A stretch of DNA of 8,920 nt from Filomicrobium sp. (GTDB taxonomy: Bacteria > Pseudomonadota > Alphaproteobacteria > Rhizobiales > Hyphomicrobiaceae), in contig JAJFHK010000122.1 in assembly GCA_021775655.1 (NCBI GenBank), positions 1 to 8,920 on the forward strand, read 5' to 3'. Position 1 is the first letter of the stretch, and every line of letters begins with the position of its first letter. A model generated the notes under the pieces. It ran no database searches, was not told the DNA's origin, and worked only from the letters and a program-made list of their open reading frames with translations. The position numbers and the translations under genes were made by a program. Of this stretch, positions 1-5,670 are shown piece by piece.

Positions 1-1134
1 CTCGGCTGCCGCCCGCGGATTGGGCGCCCGGCCGGCTTCCTCGATGCCCTTCAAGAGCATCTGCCAGATCCGCGACAACAGCGCAGTCGACACCTTGCCG
101 GCTATTGAGCCCGCACGGCGTACTTCTTCGGCCGACAGACCCTCCGAACCGTCTTCCGCACCGACTGTCTTGACGCGCGTCGAAAGGTGGACAGCTTCTG
201 ACAGGTCGCCAAGCGCTTGAACCGGGTCGGCCCCGTCGCGATGCAGGTCTTCTAACAGCTTCAGCGCGTCCCCAGGCTTCGCTCCAATTAAAGCCTCCAA
301 CAGATCGAAGATGCGCCCGCGATCAGCAAGTCCGAGCATCGTGCGAATGTCTTCGGCGCTGACTTTACCCTTTGAAAACGCAATTCCCTGATCGAGGATC
401 GACAACCCGTCTCGCACCGAGCCTTCCGCAGCACGCGCGATCAGCATCAATGCCTCATCCTCGGCCTCCGCGCCTTCGGCAGAGACGATGCGCTTGAAGT
501 GCTCGGAAAGCTCCGGAACGTCAACGCGGCGCAAATCGAAGCGCTGGCATCGTGACAGGACCGTCACCGGAACCTTGCGAATTTCTGTCGTCGCGAAGAT
601 AAACTTCACGTGCTCGGGTGGCTCTTCCAGCGTCTTGAGGAGCGCGTTGAACGCGCCCTTCGAGAGCATATGCACTTCGTCGATGATGAAAACCTTGAAG
701 CGCGCGACGAGCGGCTTGTAGCGTGCGCTCTCGATAATCTCGCGGACGTTGTCGACACCAGTGTTGGAGGCTGCGTCCATCTCGATGACGTCGGCGTGCC
801 GGCTTTCCATGATCTCGGCGCAGTGGCGACCATACTTGGCTGGGTCGTGCGGCAAGTCGACGGTCGGCCCGCCTTTGCCAGCCGCTGCGTCCATCGGTTC
901 GAAGTTGAGAGCCCGTGCAAGGATGCGCGCCGTCGTCGTCTTTCCGACACCGCGCACACCGGTCAGCATATAGCCTTGTGCGATCCGCCCCTGTTCGAAG
1001 GCATTCTTCAACGTGGCGACCATCGCGTCCTGCCCGATCAGGTCGGTGAACGTCTGCGGCCGGTATTTGCGCGCGAGAACAACGTAAGGCTTATCCGCCC
1101 CCATCTCCGCGTCATCGAACATGCTGTCACTCAT
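1..1134 (-). CDS. dnaX: DNA polymerase III gamma/tau subunit (partial, C-terminus beyond window)
   Basis: This is the ATPase motor subunit of the clamp loader, which opens and loads the beta sliding clamp during replication. The frame is open for 378 codons from ATG 1134 to the window edge, so the tau C-terminus and any gamma frameshift site lie outside. Visible motifs in order: the ARKYRPQTF start of the AAA+ module (residues 21-29), Walker A GVRGVGKT (59-66), Walker B VFIIDE (148-153), the LSRCQRF sensor/arginine-finger segment (193-199), then the lid and the start of the collar domain. The zinc module between Walker A and B keeps only one cysteine (C105). Enterobacterial DnaX has four there, and I believe the reduction is common in alphaproteobacteria. 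No Shine-Dalgarno precedes the ATG, and a tandem palindromic repeat begins 16 bp upstream. The family call is certain. Confidence 0.97.
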   Translation of the reverse strand, partial: MSDSMFDDAEMGADKPYVVLARKYRPQTFTDLIGQDAMVATLKNAFEQGRIAQGYMLTGVRGVGKTTTARILARALNFEPMDAAAGKGGPTVDLPHDPAKYGRHCAEIMESRHADVIEMDAASNTGVDNVREIIESARYKPLVARFKVFIIDEVHMLSKGAFNALLKTLEEPPEHVKFIFATTEIRKVPVTVLSRCQRFDLRRVDVPELSEHFKRIVSAEGAEAEDEALMLIARAAEGSVRDGLSILDQGIAFSKGKVSAEDIRTMLGLADRGRIFDLLEALIGAKPGDALKLLEDLHRDGADPVQALGDLSEAVHLSTRVKTVGAEDGSEGLSAEEVRRAGSIAGKVSTALLSRIWQMLLKGIEEAGRAPNPRAAAE

Positions 1135-1142
1135 GTGGCCGG

Positions 1143-1170
1143 ACTATACAGCCCCACACGACCTTGGGAA
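1143..1170 (-). promoter_or_regulatory. Possible dnaX promoter giving a leaderless message
   Basis: On the minus strand TATAGT (1148-1143) resembles a -10 box. TTCCCA (1170-1165), 16 bp upstream, matches four of six -35 bases and sits inside the spacer of the nearest palindromic repeat. Initiation about seven bases downstream would fall near 1136, two bases before the dnaX ATG. This fits the lack of a ribosome binding site. The assignment rests on pattern matching only. Confidence 0.3.
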
Positions 1171-1256
1171 GTGTGGGCAAATTGGAGCCCCACACGACCT
1201 TGGGAAGTGTGGGCAAATTGGAGCCTCACACGACTTTAGGAAGTGTGAGCAGGGAG
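1150..1256. repeat. Three tandem 36-bp units, each with a palindrome
   Basis: Units start at 1150, 1186 and 1222. The first two are identical over all 36 bases. The third matches over its first 29 bases except at four positions, then diverges. Each unit contains the inverted arms CCCACAC and GTGTGGG (CTCACAC and GTGTGAG in the third) separated by 11 bases, with a smaller CC-TT-GG symmetry inside the spacer (CT-TT-AG in the third). All four differences come as matched pairs that keep both symmetries. The array lies just upstream of the dnaX start, with the divergent copy farthest away. It could be a protein-binding array, an RNA leader structure or a REP-like element. No function can be assigned from sequence. 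Confidence 0.9.
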
Positions 1257-1529
1257 AGCGGCGGAGTGGATAGAAGTGTGGCTTGAGTGTTCCCGAATCA
1301 ATCGAAAGAGGTTCAGCCAAAAGTTAGAAATCCGGAAGTTGACCTCAATGAATGCCCTACCAACCCCGGTGCCGAGCCAAAGGCACCGGGAGAAAGGCGA
1401 CCCGGCGTGAGCGCCGCCCCAGTGGAGGGCCACGTTGGCCCGTGAACACAAGGTATCAGCTGCGGAGGACCGTTCGGCGCCGGATGCGCAAGGCAACGCC
1501 GAAGCGTGGGCATCTGAAGGCGCAATCAT
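1257..1529. other. Gene-free stretch with a cluster of hairpins
   Basis: I see no convincing protein gene here. Minus-strand frames starting at 1529 and 1525 lack ribosome binding sites and known motifs, and begin right after the SRP RNA terminator. The stretch has four inverted repeats in a row: CCCGGTGCC/GGCACCGGG (1365-1373/1382-1390), CGGCG/CGCCG with a TGAG loop (1403-1407/1412-1416), GGGCCA/TGGCCC with a 3-base loop (1427-1432/1436-1441), and TTCGGCG/CGCCGAA (1473-1479/1497-1503). The density is suggestive of a structured RNA, but no family is recognised, no U-run follows on either strand, and the strand is undecided. Confidence 0.45.
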
Positions 1530-1543
1530 AAAAAGGCTGGCGG
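1530..1543 (-). terminator. Intrinsic terminator formed by the SRP RNA closing stem
   Basis: The 3' arm CCGCCAGCC (1543-1535) pairs with the 5' end of the SRP RNA and is followed directly by five U residues (1534-1530). The mature RNA stem therefore seems to double as the terminator hairpin. The stem is long-range, closing over the whole RNA. Confidence 0.6.
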
Positions 1544-1621
1544 ACGACCCGTATCCTGATCGTTAGGGCTGCTTCGTTCCCGACCTGACCCGGTTGGCGA
1601 CGGATGCGTCCGCCGCCAGCC
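1535..1621 (-). ncRNA. ffs: Signal recognition particle RNA, small bacterial (4.5S) type
   Basis: This RNA pairs with Ffh to form the signal recognition particle, which targets nascent membrane proteins to FtsY and the Sec translocon. On the minus strand the conserved domain IV core is readable as CAGGTCGGGAACGAAGCAG (around 1588-1570): a GGAA tetraloop, the symmetric internal loop and the asymmetric GAAGCAG side, closely matching E. coli 4.5S RNA. The ends pair perfectly over 9 bp (GGCUGGCGG at 1621-1613 with CCGCCAGCC at 1543-1535), giving about 87 nt. Five U residues follow the 3' end. Exact ends are inferred from the stem. It lies between dnaX and the divergent nudC, a neighbourhood I associate with alphaproteobacterial chromosomes. 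Confidence 0.93.
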
Positions 1622-1629
1622 CACTCAGG

Positions 1630-1658
1630 GATATGCCGCTTTTGAAAGCCCATTGCAA
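1630..1658 (-). promoter_or_regulatory. ffs: Probable ffs promoter
   Basis: Minus-strand TTGCAA (1658-1653) and CATATC (1635-1630) are separated by 17 bp. They would start transcription near 1622, exactly at the 5' end predicted from the SRP RNA closing stem. The agreement of spacing and start point supports the call, but the -10 box is a weak match. Confidence 0.5.
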
Positions 1659-1741
1659 GGCCCCCGGGACATCGCTGCCACCACCCATCCATCGCACAAG
1701 TTGCGCTTCCCCAGCGCTCCGTGCTCTTGTCTTGGTTCACG

Positions 1742-1752
1742 AAGGAGGAAGG
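1742..1752 (+). promoter_or_regulatory. nudC: Ribosome binding site that sets the nudC start
   Basis: The purine-rich run AAGGAGGAAGG lies 6-16 bases before ATG 1759 and contains a full AGGAGG core. It decides the start. The same frame stays open upstream to 1594, but that part overlaps the SRP RNA gene and its promoter and encodes no conserved sequence. Confidence 0.85.
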
Positions 1753-1758
1753 CCAGGA

Positions 1759-2697
1759 ATGAAGCCCACACTCGGTCCGACTGTCCTTTTCGACAGGCAA
1801 AGCGAAAAGCGTCCGGACAAGGAATATATGGAGGCGCTAATATCGGCGGAATCCTCCCTGTTCTTTGTGCTTGCCGGTGATAAGCCGGTCGTCGATTCGA
1901 ACGAAGACCGCACGAGAACAAGCATCCACTGGTTCACGGGGCCAGAGGTGACCGAATTGGGCTTGGCGCTCGGCGAAGCGATTTTCCTTGGCCTCGACCC
2001 GGCAGACGGAGCCGCCAAGTTCGCCGTTGCCACCAGCGAGCACTACGCCCGCGGTGCCCCGCAGGCCCGCGATGCGCTGAAAAACCGCGTGGAGATCCGG
2101 ACGCTCGCAGCCCAAGGAGCCATGCCGCAATCCGAGCTGGCATTCGTGGCGCAGGCTGCCTCCCTTGGGCATTGGCACGAAAACAACCGCTGCTGCGGAC
2201 GCTGCGGAGGCTCGACGAACGTGAAGCAGGGCGGCTGGAAACGAAAATGCTGGGCGTGCGGCTACGAAACGTTCCCGCGCGTCGACCCGGTCGTCATCAT
2301 GGTGATCACCGATGGAGACAACATCGTCCTCGCCCACGAAGACCGCTTCCCCGACAAAATGTATTCGACGCTCGCCGGTTACGTTGAACCAGGCGATGAC
2401 ATCGAGCACGCCGTGCGCCGCGAGACGAAGGAAGAAGTCGGCCTGGACGTAGGCGAAGTTAAGCTGCTGGGATCACAGCCTTGGCCGTTCCCGCATTCGC
2501 TGATGCTGGGCTGCGTTGGCCATGCCGAGCACAAGGAACTCGTGATCGACGCCGCCGAAATTGAGCAGGCCGCTTGGTATTCGCGCGAAGAAGCCCAAGC
2601 CATGCTGGAGGGTAAGCACGCCGACGAGCTGTGGTTGCCTGGTCCTCAATCGATGGCGCACCAACTCGTAAAGGCGTGGCTGGCGAAGGAAGCCTGA
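1759..2697 (+). CDS. nudC: NADH pyrophosphatase / NAD-capped RNA hydrolase, Nudix family
   Basis: This 312-residue enzyme hydrolyses NAD(H) to NMN(H) and AMP, and in characterised homologues removes NAD caps from RNA. An N-terminal NUDIX-like domain (about 1-130) precedes a zinc ribbon with C146, C149, C164 and C167; an extra C145 adjoins it. The catalytic Nudix domain follows, with box GYVEPGDDIEHAVRRETKEE running from residue 207 and ending VGL (227-229). The NudC-specific signature SQPWPFPHS is at 239-247. Catalytic glutamates E222, E225 and E226 are present. The first acidic position of the Nudix consensus (G-x5-E) is aspartate (D213). The gene is divergent from ffs, with 137 bp between them. 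The start is chosen by the strong AGGAGG. Length and motifs match the family. Confidence 0.95.
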   Translation: MKPTLGPTVLFDRQSEKRPDKEYMEALISAESSLFFVLAGDKPVVDSNEDRTRTSIHWFTGPEVTELGLALGEAIFLGLDPADGAAKFAVATSEHYARGAPQARDALKNRVEIRTLAAQGAMPQSELAFVAQAASLGHWHENNRCCGRCGGSTNVKQGGWKRKCWACGYETFPRVDPVVIMVITDGDNIVLAHEDRFPDKMYSTLAGYVEPGDDIEHAVRRETKEEVGLDVGEVKLLGSQPWPFPHSLMLGCVGHAEHKELVIDAAEIEQAAWYSREEAQAMLEGKHADELWLPGPQSMAHQLVKAWLAKEA

Positions 2698-2781
2698 ATA
2701 CCCCGGCAAACCGGCCAATATACCTCTACTGTGGCATCCAGTCGCTTGCCGTTCGCAATTGACTGGCTATTGTTCCCGACC

Positions 2782-3198
2782 ATGAAGGTTCTGCGACAGT
2801 CGCGTACAGTGAAGCGCACTGCGGCATGGTCGGCGCTTGTTGCCACCCTGCTGCACGTCGTAATGCTGTCGCTGCACATCACAGCGTCTTTTGAGCGGGC
2901 GATTTCTGCGCCTGGTGAATCAGCCAATCTTGCTATCCACGCGCTGTGCGGCCCTGGCGTCCCGTCAGGACTGGCCGACGACACGTCTGACCTTCCTGCC
3001 CAACCCAATAAGTCATTAAGCAGTTGTCCGGTTTGTACTGGAACCGCACCGGCTGCTTGCCTGACGGCTCCTGAAACTAATTTCTCGCCGGTAGTGTTCG
3101 ATCTAACCGCTGCGCCTACGCGTCCCGAACATGCGATCGCACCTGCCCGCCGGCAGCATATCGTAGGCTCAATTCGCGGCCCCCCAGATCTGGCCTGA
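2782..3198 (+). CDS. DUF2946-like small membrane-anchored protein with CPxC motif
   Basis: A 138-residue protein with a basic N-terminus (KVLRQSRTVKR), one hydrophobic helix (about 14-34) that could be an anchor or uncleaved signal, then a probably periplasmic region with C56, a CPVC pair (C82, C85), C93 and the closing RGPPDLA. The single helix, CPxC and short Arg-Gly-Pro-Pro tail recall the DUF2946 family, whose members often sit beside copper genes. Its biochemical role is not established. The cysteines may bind copper, but that is inference. The start is uncertain: GTG 2731 would add 17 residues, and neither start has a ribosome binding site. TTGCCG (2746-2751) and TATTGT (2768-2773), 16 bp apart, would give a leaderless message from ATG 2782. 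It is the first gene of the copper cassette. Confidence 0.65.
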   Translation: MKVLRQSRTVKRTAAWSALVATLLHVVMLSLHITASFERAISAPGESANLAIHALCGPGVPSGLADDTSDLPAQPNKSLSSCPVCTGTAPAACLTAPETNFSPVVFDLTAAPTRPEHAIAPARRQHIVGSIRGPPDLA

Positions 3199-3290
3199 AC
3201 TCCGTCAGTTAAACCCTCCAGTACGTCGCGCTTGCTCGATTGGCTCGCTGACGCTGGGGCCCGACATCAAGTTCAAGTCAGGTTAGACCA
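3199..3290 (+). other. Short intergenic gap inside the copper cassette
   Basis: These 92 bp separate the DUF2946-like gene from the outer-membrane protein gene. Only a weak purine stretch (AGGTTAGA) precedes ATG 3291. I see no clear terminator or strong promoter, so cotranscription is plausible but not shown. No CueR-like dyad is recognisable. Confidence 0.4.
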
Positions 3291-4451
3291 ATGAAACTCT
3301 ACAAGAATGCTGGCGCACTGCCAGCCAGCGCTTTGATAGCGCTGTTCACTGCAACCGCATCTCCCCTCGCAGCCCTTGCCGACGATCTTCCCCCTGCTGG
3401 ATTTTCCGTTTCCGGCGGCGGCCACAGCCACGGCGGTGTTCGCGCCGACGGACACGCACCGATCGGCGTCATGGGCGACCACATGCACAAGAAGGGCGAG
3501 TGGATGTTCTCCTACCGATTCATGCGAATGGAGATGGAAGGTAACCGAATTGGCACCGATGAGGTCACGCCCGAAGAGATCGCAACGAGTGTGCCGAACT
3601 CGAATGCCGTCACCACCCCGACCGGAATGACCGTTGTCCCGCCATTCTTGCGCGTCGTGCCAACGCAAATGACGATGGACATGCATATGTTCGGAGCGAT
3701 GTACGCTCCCACCGACAACCTAACCCTGATGGCCATGCTGCCGTTGGTCCGCAAAGAAATGGATCACGTCACCTTCTCGCCGATGCCGGGCGCGACGCGA
3801 ATCGGCAGGTTCACCACGGTCTCTGAGGGTGTCGGCGATCTGAAGTTTGGCGGCCTTTATCGCCTCTACGATGATCAAGTGAATCACTTCCACCTAAATC
3901 TTGGGATCAGTGCGCCGACCGGTTCTCTGGAAGAACATGACCGGATACTTGATCCGTTTGGCCGCACGCCGGAAGTCCGGCTGCCATATGCCATGCAGCT
4001 TGGTTCAGGCACCTGGGATTTATTACCGGGCCTGACATACACCGGCCGCTCGGGCGACGTCTCATGGGGCGCGCAATACACTGCTGAAATCCGCCTTGAG
4101 GATAAAAATGCGGAAGGCTACGCCTGGGGTGACAAGCACTCTGTAACCGGTTGGGTCGGCTACCAGTTTGCACCATGGATCAGCGCATCTTTCCGCGCCA
4201 ACTACATGACGCAGGATTCAATCGAGGGCTTCGATCCGCGGATCGGCGGGCCTGTACAAACGGCCCATCCGGAATTCTTCGGCGGTGAACGCCTGGATCT
4301 TTTGGGCGGCGTCAATCTAATCGTGCCCGAGGGTCCGCTAAGGGGTCATCGCTTTGCACTCGAAGCCGGAGCGCCAGTCTACCAGGATCTCAACGGTCCC
4401 CAATTGGAAACTGACTGGATCCTCACTGTCGGCTGGCAGAAAGCTTTCTGA
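3291..4451 (+). CDS. Met/His-rich outer-membrane beta-barrel-like protein of a copper cassette
   Basis: A 386-residue exported protein. A signal peptide ends near ALA-DD (30/31). The mature N-terminus is rich in histidine, methionine and glycine (GGGHSHGG at 42-49, GDHMHKKGEW at 62-71, FMRMEMEG at 77-84), and a second methionine cluster reads QMTMDMHMFGAMY. The rest alternates in short amphipathic strands and ends GWQKAF, with the terminal aromatic residue typical of outer-membrane barrels. The layout resembles the PF13557 family (MetA-pathway phenol degradation, often labelled transporter), whose substrates are mostly unknown. Proximity to PCu(A)C and SCO genes, and the Met/His clusters, suggest copper handling at the outer membrane. 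That is inference. The stop is 16 bp before the next start. Confidence 0.7.
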   Translation: MKLYKNAGALPASALIALFTATASPLAALADDLPPAGFSVSGGGHSHGGVRADGHAPIGVMGDHMHKKGEWMFSYRFMRMEMEGNRIGTDEVTPEEIATSVPNSNAVTTPTGMTVVPPFLRVVPTQMTMDMHMFGAMYAPTDNLTLMAMLPLVRKEMDHVTFSPMPGATRIGRFTTVSEGVGDLKFGGLYRLYDDQVNHFHLNLGISAPTGSLEEHDRILDPFGRTPEVRLPYAMQLGSGTWDLLPGLTYTGRSGDVSWGAQYTAEIRLEDKNAEGYAWGDKHSVTGWVGYQFAPWISASFRANYMTQDSIEGFDPRIGGPVQTAHPEFFGGERLDLLGGVNLIVPEGPLRGHRFALEAGAPVYQDLNGPQLETDWILTVGWQKAF

Positions 4452-4467
4452 GACTAGGAGAACAATT

Positions 4468-5022
4468 ATGCTGATTACGCACAAGAACCTGCTTCTAAAT
4501 ATCGCCTTCTGCGCCACCCTTGTGGTGGCTTCAATCATGACCATCGTTGCGGCAGACGCCCACGGCTATTCGCGCGAGGGACTGGAAATAAAGCATCCAT
4601 GGACCAGGGTCGCACCTCCTGGCGCGAAGGTGGCTGTCGGTTTCATGAAGATCACCAACACGGGCAAAGAAGCCGATCGACTGATCGGTGGCAGCTTTGC
4701 GCTTTCTGACCGTGTAGAAGTCCACGAGATGTCCGTTACCGACGGTGTCATGCGTATGGGCGAGGTTAAGGGCGGTTTGGAAGTCGTGCCGGGTGCCACG
4801 GTGGTATTGGAGCCGGGGAGCTATCACCTCATGTTGATGGGCCTATCGGGTTCACCCAAGCTGGATGAGCGGGTCAAAGGAACGCTGAGATTCGAAAAGG
4901 CAGGTGATATTGAGGTCGAGTTCGCCGTCGCCCCTCTCGGAGCGAAAAGCCATAGTGACAAGAATGGATCCCCCGACGCAAAGCACGAGCACGGCGGACA
5001 TGACATGAAGCACCACCACTGA
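4468..5022 (+). CDS. PCu(A)C-type periplasmic copper(I) chaperone
   Basis: A 184-residue protein of the DUF461/PCu(A)C family, which carries Cu(I) in the periplasm and cooperates with SCO proteins to build the CuA site of cytochrome oxidase. A signal peptide covers about residues 1-32 (cleavage near ADAHG). The cupredoxin-like domain shows the expected ligands H86, M97, H120 and M122 in the spacing H-x10-M-x22-H-x-M, within VEVHEMS and YHLMLMG. The C-terminal 25 residues are hydrophilic with seven histidines, ending MKHHH, likely an extra metal-binding tail. The start at ATG 4468 follows AGGAG (4456-4460). An in-frame upstream ATG at 4354 lies inside the preceding gene. The role resembles rhizobial PcuC, but orthology is not shown. 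Confidence 0.92.
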   Translation: MLITHKNLLLNIAFCATLVVASIMTIVAADAHGYSREGLEIKHPWTRVAPPGAKVAVGFMKITNTGKEADRLIGGSFALSDRVEVHEMSVTDGVMRMGEVKGGLEVVPGATVVLEPGSYHLMLMGLSGSPKLDERVKGTLRFEKAGDIEVEFAVAPLGAKSHSDKNGSPDAKHEHGGHDMKHHH

Positions 5023-5043
5023 TCCGCGCAGAGGAGCCAACCG

Positions 5044-5670
5044 ATGGCAGCCAAGACAACACTATTAGCCCGCCTCAGATTCGCCTTGTGGGGACTTGTT
5101 GCGCTGGCTGCCGTCATTGCCGGGGCGCTGGTATTAGGTCACATGCAGGAGGCCGCCCGCCAGGGTGCCTCTCTGCCCGGCGCTGTACGCATCGGCGGTG
5201 AGTTCGAACTCATTGATCAGAATGGCAAAGCTTTTTCCAGTGAGCGTTTAAAGGCCAAACCACACGCCGTCTTCTTCGGCTTTACCCATTGCCCCGATAT
5301 TTGCCCAACGACGCTTTACGAAATGACCAAGCATCTCGAAGCACTGGGCAGCAAGGCCAACGACCTCGCGGTTCTTTTCATTACGGTTGATCCCGCGCGC
5401 GATACACCTGAGCAGTTGAACAAGTACCTCTCCGCTTTCGATTCCCGCATCATTGGACTGTCCGGAAGTGAAGCTCAGGTCGCCGACGTTACAAAGAAAT
5501 ACCGTATCGTCGCCGAGAAGGTCGGCACGTCCGATGGCGGCTATACGATGAACCACACAGCCACCGTTTTCCTTTTCGATGGGAAGGGCACACTCGTTTC
5601 AACGCTTAGTTGGGAAGAAGATGAGAAAACGCGCCAGGCGAAATTGGATCGCCTCGCCGAGCGCGGTTAG
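5044..5670 (+). CDS. SCO1/SenC family copper chaperone / thiol oxidoreductase
   Basis: A 208-residue inner-membrane-anchored periplasmic protein of the SCO family, which supplies copper to, or reduces, the CuA cysteines of cytochrome c oxidase subunit II. One N-terminal helix (about 13-32) follows a basic start. The thioredoxin fold carries GFTHCPDICPTT, with the copper-binding C83-x3-C87, the conserved TVDP (114-117) and the third ligand H171 in MNHTA. GAGGAG (5031-5036) precedes ATG 5044, and only 21 bp separate it from the PCu(A)C gene, so the two are almost certainly cotranscribed. The stop TAG (5668-5670) overlaps the stop of the convergent gene. All key residues are present. Confidence 0.95.
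   Translation: MAAKTTLLARLRFALWGLVALAAVIAGALVLGHMQEAARQGASLPGAVRIGGEFELIDQNGKAFSSERLKAKPHAVFFGFTHCPDICPTTLYEMTKHLEALGSKANDLAVLFITVDPARDTPEQLNKYLSAFDSRIIGLSGSEAQVADVTKKYRIVAEKVGTSDGGYTMNHTATVFLFDGKGTLVSTLSWEEDEKTRQAKLDRLAERG

Noticed and set aside
850..900. Loss of DnaX zinc cysteines as a novel variant
   Set aside because: Only C105 remains, but I believe such reduction is usual in alphaproteobacterial DnaX, so it is not remarkable.
610..1239. Plus-strand 209-residue open frame
   Set aside because: It lies antisense to dnaX, whose frame is clearly conserved, and ends in a low-information translation of the tandem repeat.
1150..1256. CRISPR array (36-bp repeat period)
   Set aside because: The units are contiguous with no spacers, there are only three, and no cas genes are nearby.
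1236..1529. Minus-strand 97-residue open frame after ffs
   Set aside because: It starts directly after the SRP RNA terminator, has no ribosome binding site or recognisable domain, and runs across the hairpins and the third repeat unit.
1594..1758. N-terminal extension of NudC
   Set aside because: It overlaps the SRP RNA and its promoter, while a strong AGGAGG sits before ATG 1759 and the conserved protein begins there.
2698..2725. Terminator after nudC
   Set aside because: The CCGG-CAAA-CCGG stem is short and no U-run follows, so it cannot be supported.
4354..4467. Upstream start for the PCu(A)C gene
   Set aside because: It lies inside the preceding gene in another frame. ATG 4468 has its own ribosome binding site and begins a signal peptide.
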